Shown piece by piece: positions 43,597 through 56,222 of a stretch of DNA of 64,000 nucleotides. The notes beneath the pieces are model-generated. The model worked only from the letters and a program-made list of their open reading frames with translations. It made no database searches and was not told where the DNA came from. The translations under genes and the position numbers were made by a program. The stretch spans positions 1 to 64,000 of the forward strand of contig JAAALK010001126.1 in the NCBI GenBank assembly GCA_019279435.1, read 5' to 3'. Source of the stretch: Zizania palustris. Its lineage: Eukaryota; Streptophyta; Magnoliopsida; Poales; Poaceae. Within the stretch, counting starts at the first letter, position 1. Every line of letters begins with the position of its first letter.

Positions 43597-46500
43597 TCAT
43601 GAAAAACCGGTATCTATACCGAGAAGGAATCGAAGACCCCTTCGATCTCTAGAGCTAAGGTTGGAACGACTATTTCCAGAGCCGGGAGTTCTAACAACTT
43701 TACGTTTAACTCTCCTACCTCCCTTCAAAGCTCTAAAGTCTTTCTGTTCTTGTTCAAGCTCGGCCCAAGTTCGGAGTCGGTTCGGGGCTCCTTTCCCAGC
43801 TTCCAAGTTCTTCAGGTTTTTTACCCTGACTTCATCTTCGTCTTCGGACCATGCGATGTCTTCGGAAGATGAAGTTTCCAAGCTAACTTCTTTTTCTTCC
43901 TCTTTAATATAAGATAGTATATCTTTGCTTACTTCGGGCGTAATTGCACCGGAGCTATCTCGAGGAACTAAAAATTGAGGTTGCTTGTGAAGTTTTAAAA
44001 GATTGAAGGTAGCCCATAGTAGGCGGAGTTCTTCGTTAATGTTTAACACTTCGACATCATCCATATGAGGTGAAGACTAAAAACATGACAAGCAAATTTT
44101 CATTCATAATATACGAAAAACATGATGCTTTACATAGTCTGGATCCTAAGGTAAATCTAGACCTGCGGGTTTGGCGGAGGCTGGCTGCTCGAAGCTTGCA
44201 ACCGAGCTTGCTTTTGGCGTTGCCCTTCATCAATCCAAGCCTTGATCGCAATGCGACCTTCGGCTCTCCATGAAGCTTGGAAGGCTTGCCAAGCAGCGGC
44301 CACATCTTCGGAAGGATTGAGAAGCTAGGTTTTCGTCGAAGGTAATGGGAGCCGCCTCTGCGTTCGGAGTTATCGTTATTCCCAGATCTTCGTAGTAGCG
44401 AAGTATGCCGATAGCAGCCACTTGTCCGGAGAGTTCTCCTGTATCGAATGCCTGTCGTCTTCATCGTCTTCGCAGCTCCTTGGATCATTTTTAGCCACCG
44501 AAGCAAGGAGACGTTGTCATTTGAAGGAAGTGTCCCAGTAGTACCGAAGTACTCTAGAACACCTAGGAGTTGGCTCATGACCTCCGTAGCTACCTTCTCC
44601 GACTTCAGCTTGTCTTCAAGTAAAGCGTCCTTTGCCGAAGTCAGCTCCTCTACCACGGCGGAGAGCCTAGCTGCCTCTGTAGCTAGAGAATTTTTCTGAG
44701 TAAGTAGGTTGCTAGCCTCCTCTGCAGCTTTGGTTTTTTCCTCTTAGAGCTTGACAAGTTCAGCCCCCGCCGTAGCATGCTCCGCCCGCATCTTTTCTAA
44801 TTCCACCCGAAGCACAATTTGTTCTGCTTCGAGCTCCTTATTCGTAGTTTCCAAGCTTTGCCTGGCCCTCCGTTCTGCTGAGACCATGTTGTCTAAATGG
44901 GAAACTCGACCTTCAGAAATTTTAAGATTTCTCTGAAGAGTGGTGATTTCCTCTCGAAGGTGAAGGCTTCCGCGTTCATTTGAAATGTTCGCAGCTCGGG
45001 CCAAGACTATTTGCTACAAAGAGAAAAAACCAAGGTGAGAAATTATTTGTATATAAGTTTAATTTTGTTTTGCAGATACTTCGTACCTGGTACGCTGCAC
45101 GCTCCATAGCAGCGTTGAGCTCTGAACCCTCAGCCTCGCTCAAGATGGCTACCAAGTCTGTCTCCTCGACTTCGCGGCTAGCTCGGTCCAAAGGCTCAAG
45201 CAAAGTCCGAAGTATGGTTCTTCGCTCCTAGAAAGGAGCTAGAAGAGGGAGCATAGACAAGGCCCTCTGGTCGTCTTCGTTCGGCGAGGGGCCGGAGCTC
45301 TGGGCCGTATCTTTTGGAACTTCGGCAGACTGGCCCCCCTCTGTAGATTGGCTTCCGTTTGTCGATTTAGACGGAGTTGATCCTAAGCTATGAGCAGGGA
45401 GGGGGTCCACCTTGCCTTTACCTTTTCCAGGTCCCATTTGAGTGACTTCTGGAATTGGCTCCGGAGTAGCCGAAGTCCCAGGATTGCTATCTTTGGGAAG
45501 GCCCTCTTCCATAGGAGCATATCCTGTTGAAGCAAAGGTATTATACATTGTATAATTTCGCAGGAAAAAAGAACAAAAGAATTATGTGAAGTTTACCTCC
45601 GAAGTCTTGTCGACGAGTGAGCATCAGACTGCTTGGTGGGTCGAAGGCTACCCCAAAGTCTTCGTCGGAGTCAGAATTCACAGTTAAATCTTCGACTGTT
45701 GGAGCCTCTTCGGGAACTACCATCATTGCTTCACCCGGAATTGAAGTTGATTCTACAGCAACTTCGGCTCCACCTTCTTCCATAGGGGCTTCATCTCGCG
45801 ATAAGTCTTCTAGGACAACCGAAGTCCCAACTTGCCCAATGTTGCCTTGAAACTCTGGTACGCTCGCAGCATCACCGATGTTTGCATCTGTTTGGGCTGC
45901 ATCCTTGTCAATCAGGTCAACAAGCATTCTACCTTCATCCTCTGAGGAATCGGAGACCGAAGCTATTGGGCTTGGAGGCACCGCAGTTTTCGGCTTTCGG
46001 GCTACTTTCTTCGATGGAGTCTTGGCAGAGGTCGAGGCTCCAACTTCGGCCTTCCTTTTCTTAGGCCCTTGTTCCGAAGGCACCCAATCCAAAAGAGGAG
46101 GAGGAACAACTTCGAGTAGCCCCCATACTCGGTTCGACCGCTCCCAAGTACCTACCAACTTAATCCTCGATTCTTTCTCGGCCGGAGTCGGGACTCCCAG
46201 AATTTTCTCCGAAGCCCGCACGATTTGCTCCGAAGTCATAGGAGCTAGATAGGCTAAAAGATAAGTTGGTGTTGGTTATTTCTTCAAATAAATATATATG
46301 AAACATGTTGTTTTCGAAGTTACCTGCAGGGCTCGAGCTCGAAGAAATCTTGCGAAGGTCCGCCCTCCAGATCTTCCTCGAAAGTGATTGGCCAGTTGGC
46401 CATCAGAGGGGGGATCTGAAGTCTGATGAACTCCTCAGCCAGATCCCGCATGCTCAGACGATGGCTGATGTGTTGAAGTAGGCTAAGGCGAGCTTCAAGC

Positions 46501-47277
46501 TGACCTGGATCCAGATGGACAAGAGCTTCCCTTCGGAAATTTATGTCCCGAAGAGGTCCAGCTAGGCGACTCCCTGCCCCAACTTCGGCATAAAACTATC
46601 AGAGGATCCAATCAGTGTACCACCTAGCATTGATGGCCTTGGCTAGAAACCGAAGAGCGTACTCGTCTCGAAGTCGGAAGTTAATACTCCCGAAGGCCAC
46701 CACAATCTTCTCAGCTCCGGGGCCTACGAAGGTCTTGGGCTGGCACGAAGCTCGATGTAAAGCTACGAATATTTCCGCTCTGCCTTCACATCCTTCGGTT
46801 CGCAACGCCCACTCGAAGATAGAGAGGTGTGTTATCGCGTTCGGAGAGAGTTGGGGGAGAGTAACATGGAATAAATCCAGTACCTCGGCCAGGAAGTCTA
46901 CAGCCGGAAGTCCTAATCCAGCTTCGAAAAAGGCTTCAAAGACGACCACTTCTCCGGGCCTGGGCGAAGGAATAGCTTCTTTTCCATGTTTGCGGATCGC
47001 TATCTCATGAATTGATCTTGCCTTCTATCGTAGCCGCTAGCGTTTCCCTCTTGCAGGTTGAGGGTCCCAACTGATAGGATTGATCTGCATACTTCGTCGA
47101 CGCCGGGAGGAGATCATGAGGATCATCGCGTTGGGGATTTCTCCCTGGCACCACCATTGCTGCTACTGTTGTTGTCGGAGTCGCCGTCACCGATGTCGCC
47201 ACCGCCGCTACAGCCACAGCCTGCTGCCGAGCCAAGGCTGAAGCCGCCGCAGGAACTTTGAAACGCGTCTTCGCCAT
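43597..47277 (-). pseudogene. D antisense accessory gene, five exons
   Basis: The ATG at 47277 begins MAKTRFKVPAAAS. Exon 1 carries the Transposase_28-like block (46599-46949, VVFEAFFEAGLGLPAVDFLA), with breaks near 47000 and 46600. Introns on the minus strand: 46323-46254, 45596-45524, 45086-45014 and 44162-44077, all GT-AG. Exon 2 is open over more than 200 residues, with LVGTWERSNRVW, the NLS-like GPKKRKAEVG/KKVARKPK and a long acidic stretch. Exon 4 is a coiled coil with a TAA of its own near 44745. It has nine residues (KTKAAEEAS region) that A and B lack and does not have their shared TAG. The last exon ends at 43597. Confidence 0.84.
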
Positions 47278-47380
47278 GAAATCATGTGGATTGCTTGAGG
47301 AAAGAATGGAGGCTAGGGTTGTCTGCTGGGCTGTTTGCACGAGAGCGGTGAGAAGGTATTCGGGAAGGATCTGGGCCCCT

Positions 47381-47388
47381 TATTTATA
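47381..47388 (-). promoter_or_regulatory. TATA box of the D accessory gene
   Basis: On the minus strand TATAAATA lies 111 bases before the ATG at 47277, a spacing almost identical to B. The leader 47389-47622 has no gene. Confidence 0.65.
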
Positions 47389-47622
47389 GCCCAGGCCACG
47401 ATTTTTTACCGTTTGGTGTTCTGCCGTTTTGCATTCCTAACCGTTATCTCCTTGCGAACTTAACGCATTTCCTTAACTTCCGTTGAGGAAAAAGCCAACG
47501 GCTATTTCTTCTAAGCCTGAAAAAGTTTTCGGACTTTTTAAGTTAATTCTAAAAAATAGTTCGAACACAACTTTCCTATAAGCGTATACTGCTCTCCTAA
47601 CATCACAGGTCTAGCGGAGAAG

Positions 47623-47639
47623 CGTATTCGAGGGGCTAC
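47623..47639 (+). other. D polypurine tract
   Basis: CGTATTCGAGGGGCTAC directly before the LTR, identical to that of B. Confidence 0.8.
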
Positions 47640-48133
47640 TGTTGGGGGAAAATACTTCATCCTCAGAGCCATTATGGTGACAAGGCAAAGGCAGATGATT
47701 GAATCAAAGGGTTCCAGCATATAACTCTGGAATCACCGTGGATCAAGTTCGAAGTATGGAGACGAACTCTAGTTCGGAATATATCTTCGAACTAGGACTC
47801 TTCCGAGAGCTTCTTTGCCAGCTAGGATGGAAGACTTATCTTCTTTCTCATTAGATTAGTCTTTTACCATTTTAGCCCTATTAAGGGTACCGAATAGTTT
47901 CCACTATGTCGGTTGTAATAGAGGGGTAAAAGGGTTTTTCCTTAATATTTGAGCCTATAAATACCCATCGTTTTACCCTGTAATGAGGACCGAATACAAG
48001 TTATTCAAGACACATCTTCGAACTGTTTTAAGCTATTATCCTTTCGGAGGCTTGAAATAGTTTACTTCGCAAACACTTCGTTTGTTAGTTTCTAACCTTC
48101 AGAAACCTGTTAGCGTAATCTTTTACACCAACA
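47640..48133 (+). repeat. D 3' LTR
   Basis: 494 bases, TGTTGGGGGAAAATA to TTTACACCAACA. The TATA box is at 47956-47964. The terminal hairpin is TGTTAGCGTAA TCTT TTACACCAACA. Confidence 0.92.
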
Positions 48134-50968
48134 ATGACCTAGAGCCTTAGCAATTAACCTTGAAAAAGTTGCCCCGGCGTTTCTCAAGCCAAAAGGCATT
48201 CTTACATAGCAGAAGACTCCCGAAGGAGTTACAAAGCTTGTTTTGATTTCATCTTCGCGCTTTAACCAGATTTGATGATAGCCAGAATACACGTCAAGGA
48301 AGCTTAATAACTCCGAACCAGTAGTGGAATCAACTAATTGATCAATTCAAGGCATGGAATAGGGGTCACGTGTGCATGCTTTATTCAAAGATGTAAAATC
48401 AATACACATGCGCCACTTCCCGAAGGATTTTTTCCTCACGAAGACTGGGTTATCTAACCACTCTGTATGAGCTACTTCTCTGATGATCCTAGCATTCAGT
48501 AATTTTTCCACTTCTGTTTTAGCAAGGATGGCCTTTTCTACGGATAACTTCTGAAGTCCTTGTCGAACAGGTCGAACCCTCGGGTTTACAAGCAGGCTAT
48601 GCTCGATGATATCTCAACTGACTCCCGGAATGTCTTCATCAGACCAAGCAAAGATATCCAAATTTTCTTCAACTACTTTTTCTAATGAAGTAGCGATTTC
48701 TGGAGGCAAATCTTTGCCGAACTGAAAGGAATAGTCTTTGTCGTCTTTTGTAATAACCTTCATTATGACTTCTCCATCGGGACTGGGTCTTGGGAAGGAT
48801 TTTTTCTAAGATTCGCCTGAAGCAGAGATATCCTCCGAATTGCCTTGTACATTATTCACATGTCTCGGGTCGAGGGGGGGCCATGACCAAATTATGCTCT
48901 TCACGCAGTGGCTCGATCTACGAAGACAATGAGTACTCCCTGTTGCGTGGGCATCTTCATACATAAATAGTTATGATGCACCATGGCTCCGAACTGATTT
49001 AACATGCCCCTTCCGAAGATAACATTATATGCATAAGGGGCATCTACAACATCAAAGATTACTTCCTCCGTCCTTGCTAGGAGCCCCTCTCCGAAAGAAA
49101 CCTCCAGACCTATCTGGCCGAGGGCATCAAGAGGAGGTCCTGCAAAGCCTTGCAAGGGACGAGCTGCGGGGAGAAGATGTTTCCTCGAGATACAGAGCTG
49201 ATCGAAGGTTTGAACGAAGATGATATCTGCTGAACTTCCTCCATCAATCAGCACTCTCTGGACTTCAGTCCCTGCTATATCGGCAGTAATAACAAGGGGA
49301 TCTGCATGTGGAAACTTTATGCCCGCTGCATCATTTGCAGAGAAAGATATCGGCACATTGGACCACTCGGGCATGGTAGCTGCAGACGAAGAAGTCCCAA
49401 TATGGCCTACTTCCCAGACATATTCTCTTCGCTGTCTCTTTGACATATTGCTGAGGGTCCCTCCTCCGGAAATGGGGAGGACTACTTTTTTGCCCCGATC
49501 TTAGCCATCTTCTTGCTTCGGAGGCGGCATAATATTGACCACCAGATGTTGTCTTGTAGGGTCAAAGTTGTCTACACAAGCGACAGCCTTGCACAGGCTC
49601 CGGACGTGCCTCGGAAGGCACTCGGTCAGTAGTGCCTCGACCAGAGGTCCTTTCAAGGTACTCGCCTCTTAAAGCGAGTATAGACTTGCACGCATCAGTA
49701 GCGTGACTCCGATTTTCACCATGAATGCAGTAGAAGAAGGCCTGGGCTTTGCCAGCTGGCTTCCCTAGCGGCCTCCAGCCGCTGGTCTTGCTTCCCGAAG
49801 CTTGTGGATTTCCAGGGCAAATTTCTGCGGAGGAGCAATGTTTAGGACTTCGGAGTGAGGATGCTTTTGCCCCCGACGCCTGTCATGTTGGATATCGATG
49901 TTAGGCCCCTGCGAAGGTGTTGAAGTCTTCACTTCGAGCTTGACTTCTTGCAGGATTGATGGAGTTGACACTGTTGTTCGGAGCCACCCCTCTTCCGACC
50001 TGGCATATTCTTCAAAATAGGCCATCAGCTGTGCTATAGAGGATATCTATTTCCGATGAAGTTTATCAAGGAGGCCCACATGGGTAACTCCCTCTCGGGC
50101 TTGCATCAACAACGGACGATGTAGACAGCCCCCGTATTTGCGACTTCGTATGAGTGAAGCGCTTGAAAAATTGTCTTAAAGTTTCTCCAGGTAGCTGCTT
50201 CACCTGGAAAAGACTTCCCGTAGACATTGGGAGTACTGAAGGTACCTTGAAAGTTACTTATAAACTTTCTCCTTAACTGCTCCTAGGTTCTAATTGATCC
50301 CGGCTTCAAGGACCAGAACCAATGCAAAGCAACCCCTTTGAGAGCAAGGGGGAAACACATGGCCATGGTGTTTCGGACTCCTCCACTGGCCTGAATTGCC
50401 AAAGCATACGAATGGGAGAACTCCCCGGATCCTCTTCTCTAGAGTACTTACAGATCTTCAAAGTTTTAAACTTAGAGTCGAAGCGCACTTTCTGTAACTC
50501 GGGATGCAGCGGAGACTCGTTGTCGAAGGAAGCATTCTCTGGGGCTTCGGGATAAGGATTAGAATCGTCGTCTTGAGGCACTTCAAGAATGACCGGGGTG
50601 GCCTGAGGACGAAGCCTATCTGCGGCTTCTTGCCTCCACCTCACCACTTCATCTTGGAGACTGGCCATCTGGGTCGCCATGTCGATAAGACTGTCTTCAT
50701 TTCTTCCAGAAGGATCTTCCGGGTCTTGAGAACTGTACAAGTCAGTTCGAAGCATAGTCGGAGTTGGAGGAGGGACTCCGTCTGGCCTAAGCATAGATGT
50801 AGTTGGAGGAGGAACTCCGTATGCTCGAGGAAGAGAATTCCCTTTGGGGGTCTGAGGTGGAAGAACTACTGAAGGTCCTCCGACCTCAACTGTATTCAAA
50901 GATCTTGCTCCGGAGGTCCGAGGAGACCTCCGAGTAGGACTACCACCTGAACTCCGCTTAGGAGGCAT
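48134..50968 (-). pseudogene. gag-pol: E gag, protease and RT start
   Basis: Gag starts at 50968 (MPPKRSSGGSPTRRSPR), with a Pro-rich N-terminus and the Gag core, and breaks near 50420. The Gag C-terminal part is around 49765-50025. The protease (48901-49446) has VLIDGGSSADIIF and VIFGRGMLNQFGA. RT is readable up to MPFGLRNAGATFSRLIAKAL, where the D LTR starts, so the catalytic YMDD is absent. Several frame changes and stops (for example near 49500 and 48810) break it. Confidence 0.87.
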
Positions 50969-51009
50969 GGTTCTAAGGAATTGGTAGAGAATGAAGTTTT
51001 TTGGACTAG

Positions 51010-51030
51010 GTTCCCCACGACGACGCCAAC
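51010..51030 (-). other. E primer binding site, tRNA-Asp-like
   Basis: The minus strand beside the LTR reads GTTGGCGTCGTCGTGGGGAA. It matches the A site at most positions and is degenerate relative to tRNA-Asp (TGGCGTCGT for TGGCGCCGT). Confidence 0.65.
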
Positions 51031-51489
51031 TGTTGGCGTAAAAGATTACGCTAACAGGTTTTCAGAGATTAAGAACTAACAAACGAAGTGTTTGTAAGCG
51101 GACTATTTCAAGCCTCTGAATTGGATAATAGCTCAAAGTATTTTGAAGTTGTATATGGAATAGCTGAGTATTCGATCCTTATTACAGGGTAAGAAGGGGG
51201 GTATTTATACGTAAAAATCTTAAGGAAAAGACCTTTTTACCCCTCAATTACAATGAGTTAAAATGGTAAAAGACTAATCTAATAAAAAGAAGATAAGTCT
51301 TCCATCCTCGTTGGCAGATAAACTCTCTGAAGATTTAACCTTCAAAGTCATACTCCGAACGAAAGTCTGCATAGATTCTTCGAGCTTGATCATGTACTAA
51401 ACTGGAGTTAATACTGGAACTTTGGTTCAGTAGATTGGCTTTGTCTTATTACTGTAAAGACCCTGAGGATGAAGTATTTTCCCCCAACA
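51031..51489 (-). repeat. E 5' LTR
   Basis: 459 bases, TGTTGGCGTAAAAGATTACG to CCCCCAACA. It is about 35 bases shorter than the A LTR, mostly in the middle. The minus-strand TATA (GTATTTATA on plus) is at about 51201-51209. Confidence 0.9.
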
Positions 51490-52490
51490 ACTCCTTTGAT
51501 GTGACCAAATGCGACAAAATATTTGATTTCCTAAGGGCCAGGTCATCCCAACCGCCGACAAATTAAAGAGGCATCCCTACTGTAACTGGCATGATTAACA
51601 TTCTCATTATACTAACGACTGCAATGTTTTCAGTCGGCAGGTTCAATCAGCCATAGAAGACGGACGATTGAAAATAGATTCCACTACAAAGATGAAGCTC
51701 GAAAAAGACCCCTTTCCCGTGAACACCGTGGACCTCAACTGAGAAGAAGGTGTTGATTCGGCCAGATCAGGCCGAGTCAGCTAAGGGGAAAGCGGTCATT
51801 ATTGGAGAATCACGCACACGCACACTCATACCAAAGAACCCTGAAGTAGGGTTGTGGAAAAAGAACATAAATACATCTCCTTCGGGTAGGGCTCGTAAGA
51901 ATCCAAAGGTAACATACCAGATGTTGTTGAGTAAACACCAGAAGAAAGAAGAGAAAACAGGCTCTAGGCCAAAAAGGCTAAGACAACCGAAGGGGCCAGG
52001 ACAACCACGTCCTTCGGAGGGTGAGTTTCGGACCCCAACAGCCAAACCCTCCGAAGGGTGGGCTCGGACCCCAATGGCCGAACCCTTTGCATAATGAGTT
52101 CGGGCCTAGTGGTCCAAACCCTTTGCATAATGACTTTGGACCCCAATGGTCGAACCCTTCGCACAATGAGTTCAGACCCCAACAGCCGAACCCTCCACAC
52201 AACGAGTTCGGACCCCAATGGTCGAACCCAACTTTGCTCTGGGCGAACCCCCCGATGGGAGACTTCGGCCCTCAATGGCCGAACATACCTCTGGCTTGGC
52301 AGGACCCTTCGCTGATAGTGGTCCAAAATACCTTCGACGTGGCTGAACCCCTCTCCAGGCAATGGGTTCAGATCACAGTGGGCGAAGCCACTGGAGCCGC
52401 CGATGCCTCCGCCATACTACTAGGCAGGGTTCCCATGGGCTTCGATCTACACCTCGCTACCGGAGTACTCTTCACAGTATAATATTGCCC
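51490..52490 (+). pseudogene. gag: F gag remnant with coding tandem repeats
   Basis: The first bases read NSFDVTKCDKIFDFL. After a frame change come a Cys/His pattern and THYTNDCNVF-like residues (about 51570-51660) seen in plant gypsy Gag proteins. A basic region follows (51750-52094). From about 52016 to 52260 six 36-base units (GAGTTCGGACCCCAATGG core) encode a Gly/Pro/Asn-rich repeat (NEFGPQWPNP). Several stops break the frame. Confidence 0.7.
52016..52260 (+). repeat. 36-base tandem repeats inside F gag
   Basis: About six units of 36 bases, each a whole number of codons, so the protein repeat keeps its frame (FGPQWPNPLHNE type). Confidence 0.85.
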
Positions 52491-53040
52491 CTTGTTTTCC
52501 TTCGAAGTGTTATGATTGGCAGGGACAAATAGGCACGGCGAAGGAGCACGTTTTCCATAGGTTGTCCATGGTACCTCCGAATCGACTTTCGCAGGACAAA
52601 GCCGAGGGAGATGAGCGCGAAGAGGGAAGGTAGAGGGGGTCTGAATCTATCACAGCCAGAGTAGGGTCTCAGGAAGTCCCAATCCTAGATGCCCCCTCGC
52701 CAAAGCCTGATGGAGGTAAGTCCCCTAGCCCAGTCTGATCGACCTGACGAGGCCGATCTTGCCGCCAGGGTCCACAGAAAAGGTCCCTACCGAGCATAAA
52801 AAATACGAGGCCGACCTGGGTGATGCCCATTCGGCCAGAAATCATAGAAACAAATTAGTGGCAACTGGTACCAAGCCACAGCCATCTTGGGCACCTTCTA
52901 TGTCCAAATCACAGAAGAGGCACCTTCAACGCCTACGATTACAAGAGATGTGCGAGATGAAGGCCGAGGATGAGCGAGACACCATATTCAAGTAATCCAC
53001 CCTCGTCCAAGCATGAAGCAAGTATGGAAGCCCAAGCCGG
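52491..53040. other. F stretch between Gag repeats and protease, poorly preserved
   Basis: Only short frames are found (for example 52759-52995, Lys/Arg/Glu-rich). By position it should be the Gag C-terminus and linker. I see no clear domain. Confidence 0.5.
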
Positions 53041-53812
53041 TTGAGACAAACAATACGGCTCCCGTTCCAAGCGACGACGATGATGACATGCTCGATAATG
53101 ACTACATGCCCATCTCCGAAGGGCCCACACCTCAGGCAATGGACAACAATGTCGTCATGCTTCCCGCCGAGTTCACTCTACCACGAGACTGAGACCGAGG
53201 TCGCTCAGTTGAACCTTGGGCCACGAGATGCTATTTCTGAGAAGCCCGAGGATACGACTCATCACCTAAAGCCTCTCTACGTCAAGGGGCACATTGACGG
53301 AAAGCCAATCTCCAGGATGCTTGTCGACAGTGGCGCCACTGTCAATTTAATGTCGTACTCTCTTTTGAAGAAGCTTGGTAGGGGCGAGGAAGACTTGAAG
53401 AAAACCAACCTAATGCTCAATGGCTTCAACGGCGAGAGCTCCGAAGCAAAAGGTGTACTCTCCTTGGAGTTGACAGTGGGTAACAAGACGTTGCCAACAG
53501 CATTCTTCATCGTTGATGTGCAAGGTAACTACAGTGTGCTACTTGGGCATGATTGGATTCACGCAAATTGCTGTATTCCTGACTTTGCACCAATGCCTAA
53601 TGCAATGGGACGGCGATGATGTGGAGGTTTTACCAGCGGATACTTCGGCCAAAGTAGCATTGGTTGTTGTATCCATCAACGCCGTCCATGACAAAGTAGA
53701 GTGTCTATCAGGTAGAGACCTCTCGGATTACAGCTTTGTTAGCGTATCCAGGGGATGTTTTGTACCCGTGACTGTAATGTCGGCTGGTGTAGCACGGCTA
53801 TTTCTAAATTAG
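53041..53812 (+). pseudogene. pol: F protease
   Basis: The frame 53041-53619 holds a retropepsin: RMLVDSGATVNLMSYSLLKK, with the D-S-G site intact (about 53322-53333), and then YSVLLGHDWIHAN, the second conserved motif. A frame change near 53600 leads to a Val/Ser-rich stretch ending at 53812. The protease would mature the polyprotein. Confidence 0.85.
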
Positions 53813-53939
53813 TAGTCACGTCTAGTAAAAGTAATCTTGACTAGCTAAAGTCTCGCGTAGAGTAATATCGGTCTTCTAATGACGGTATTGCTAAAGCCAT
53901 TGAAGACTTTAGCGAAGTAGAAAAGTTAGGACAAGGTTT

Positions 53940-55232
53940 TGCATCGGTCGATCCCTTAGAAGAAGTTGATATAGGCGATGGTAACATTCTAAGGCCGACT
54001 TTCATAAACCAAATTTTACAAACTGATGAGAAGGCCGAAGTAATAAAATTGCTTCAGTCATATGTTGATTGCTTCGCATGGGAATATAGTGAGATGCCCG
54101 GACTAAGTCGTGAGCTCGTAGAGCATCGGTTACCTATGAAACCCGGGTTTACGCCTTATAAATAGCCCCTCGCTGAATTTATTATGCCATGCAGGTATGT
54201 TGAATGGGTTGCTAACATCATACCTGTAGAGAACAGGGGAGCGGCAAAATACGAGTTTGTATTGATTTTAGGGATCTGAACAAGGCCACTCCAAAAGATG
54301 AATATCTCATGCCAATAGCCGACATGTTGATCAACGATGCTTCTGGACACAAGGTACTAAGTTTTCTTGATGGCAACGCTGGTTATAATCAAATTTTTAT
54401 GGCCGAAGAGGACGTCTATAAGACAGCCTTTCGATGCCCCAGTTTTGTCGTCTTGTTTTAGTGTGTCGTTATGACTTTTGATTTAAAGAATGCTGGCAAT
54501 ACATATCAATGTGCTATGAATTTGATCTTTCACAATTTGCTAGGAGTTATGCTAGAAGTCTACATAGATGATGTTGTAGTCAAATCGGATGCTATGAGAA
54601 ACCATTTGGCCGATTTAAGGGTCGCTTTTGATAGGATGCGTCAGTATGGCTTAAAAATGAACCCGCTCAAATGTGCGTTTGGCATATCGGTAGGCAAATT
54701 CTTAGGATTCATGATTCATGAAAGAGGTATTGAGATCGACGCTAACAGGATTGAAAATATTAGGAACTTTGAAGCGCCGACATGTAAGAGAGATGTGTAA
54801 AAGTTGCTAGGCAAGATGAATTATTTGTGTCACTTTATATCTAACTTGTCTGGCAAGATCGATGCTTTTATCCCCATACTACGGCTAAAGAATGAGGCCG
54901 AGTTCACTTGGTGAGAGCACCAAAAGCCGGGATTCCGTTTCGGTTGTACGTTGCTACAAAAGATAGCGTGATAGGAGCCATGCTAACTAGGGAGGTGGAG
55001 GGGAGAGAGTACATCCATCACATTCTTGTGCCACCGCTTGCTGGATGCTGAGACAAGGTACGTGTTTGTAGAGCGTTTGTGTTTATCACTTTATTATGCA
55101 TGTACCAAATTACGTCACTATCTTCTCCCTAGTATATGTATTGTTCCTAATCAAACTGATGTCGTAAAATACATGTTGCAAAAGCCTATTCTAAGTGGTA
55201 GAATCAGGAAGTGGGCATATGCTTTAATTTAA
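53940..55232 (+). pseudogene. pol: F reverse transcriptase and RNase H
   Basis: RT residues start near 54070 (CFAWEYSEMPGLSRELVEH). Stops and frame changes lie around 54165-54460. The frame 54471-54800 has LEVYIDDVVVKSDAM, with the catalytic YIDD at 54561-54572, and LKMNPLKCAFGISVGKFLGF. A stop falls at 54798-54800. RNase H is reduced to pieces up to 55232 (TRYVFVERLCLSLYYACTKL, GRIRKWAYAL). Confidence 0.85.
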
Positions 55233-55238
55233 TATGAT

Positions 55239-55586
55239 TTGTCTTATGAACCTTTCAGAGATATGAAATGCCAAGTCATCGCTAATTTTATAGTTCATCA
55301 CCACGTAGATGTCAATTGGACTAGCAGTATTGCTCTAATTGAAGTAGTACCATGGAAGCTTTATTTTGATGGTTCAGCTTGCAAAAATGGCCAAGGTATT
55401 GGAGTAGTCCCGATATCGCCTAATGGTATGCGCTCCGAGACCTCGGCCCGTTTAGAATTTCCTTCTACTAATAATCAAGTAGAATATGAAGCTTTATTAT
55501 TAGGACTTGAATTGCTAGGTTCCATGGGTATTAATCATGTTCATGCATATGGCGATTCCCTGTTAGTGGTACAACAAGTAGCTTAA
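55239..55586 (+). pseudogene. pol: F archaeal-type RNase H
   Basis: WKLYFDGSACKNGQGIGVV, then STNNQVEYEALLLGLELLGS and HAYGDSLLVVQQV, the acidic residues of a second RNase H. The frame closes at 55586, shortly before S2 at 55642. Confidence 0.85.
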
Positions 55587-55641
55587 ATTGCTCAATGTTT
55601 TAATGTCTTGCTAAATAGATACTTGGATAAATATTTAGACA

Positions 55642-56217
55642 TGTTGGGGGAGATAAACCCGATGACAGTGGGGGATGTGAAGGCCCGTACGGCTTTAAAG
55701 GAAGGCTACGACCGGAAGACCTGACGACCTATGCCGGAGGAGCCTGAGCCTCCGAACGAGGAGACCGGAGGCCTCCGGGGGCTCCGAGACGTGCCGGAGG
55801 GGTCCTCGGGGGGGAGCTACCAGACAAATGCCGGAGGCCAACCTTCGGACGGACCAGAGGCTCCGAAGGGAAGCCGTGTGTGGAGAAGACCCAGTCAAGA
55901 CCGTACGGGGACAAGATCGTGATCGCCTGCGCCGTGTCGGGCGGCCTTTGTAGCGCCCGACACGGCCGATACGCTGCCAGAATCGCACCTTCTTGTGTGT
56001 ACTATGTAACACCTACTTCATCTATACTGCTGGCCTATGTCAGACCGAGTAACAGTTGGCGAATTTGGAGGTACCCGGCCTTCAGAGCGGGTCACCCTAT
56101 AAATACCCCCCAACTGTAGTTGTAATAGACACACGATCCAAGAATACAGTTTGCACACAGCATTCCATTACTCCCATCTACTGAGAAAACATGCTGGTTC
56201 AATCCGTCGTCCCAACA
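55642..56217 (+). repeat. S2: solo LTR in F
   Basis: 576 bases, TGTTGGGGGAGATAAACCCG to CGTCCCAACA, flanked by AGACA at 55637-55641 and 56218-56222. TATAAATA is at 56098-56105. It is related to S1 but lacks the 28-base minisatellite, which largely explains the 192-base length difference. Confidence 0.92.
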
Positions 56218-56222
56218 AGACA

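Larger units (their letters stand above)
41058..48133 (+). mobile_element. D: Tat-lineage gypsy element, 5' part missing
   Basis: It holds the end of pol, tandem repeats, antisense accessory gene, polypurine tract and 3' LTR in the same order as B. It starts in the second RNase H (VAEWTPPA), where K ends, and its LTR ends inside the RT of E. Gag, protease, RT and the 5' LTR are not in the window. Confidence 0.9.
48134..51489 (-). mobile_element. E: Tat-lineage gypsy element, 5' half
   Basis: It reads on the minus strand from the 5' LTR (51031-51489) through gag and protease into RT, where it is cut at 48134 by the D LTR. The rest of pol, the accessory gene and the 3' LTR are missing. The LTR adjoins F at 51490. 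Confidence 0.9.
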
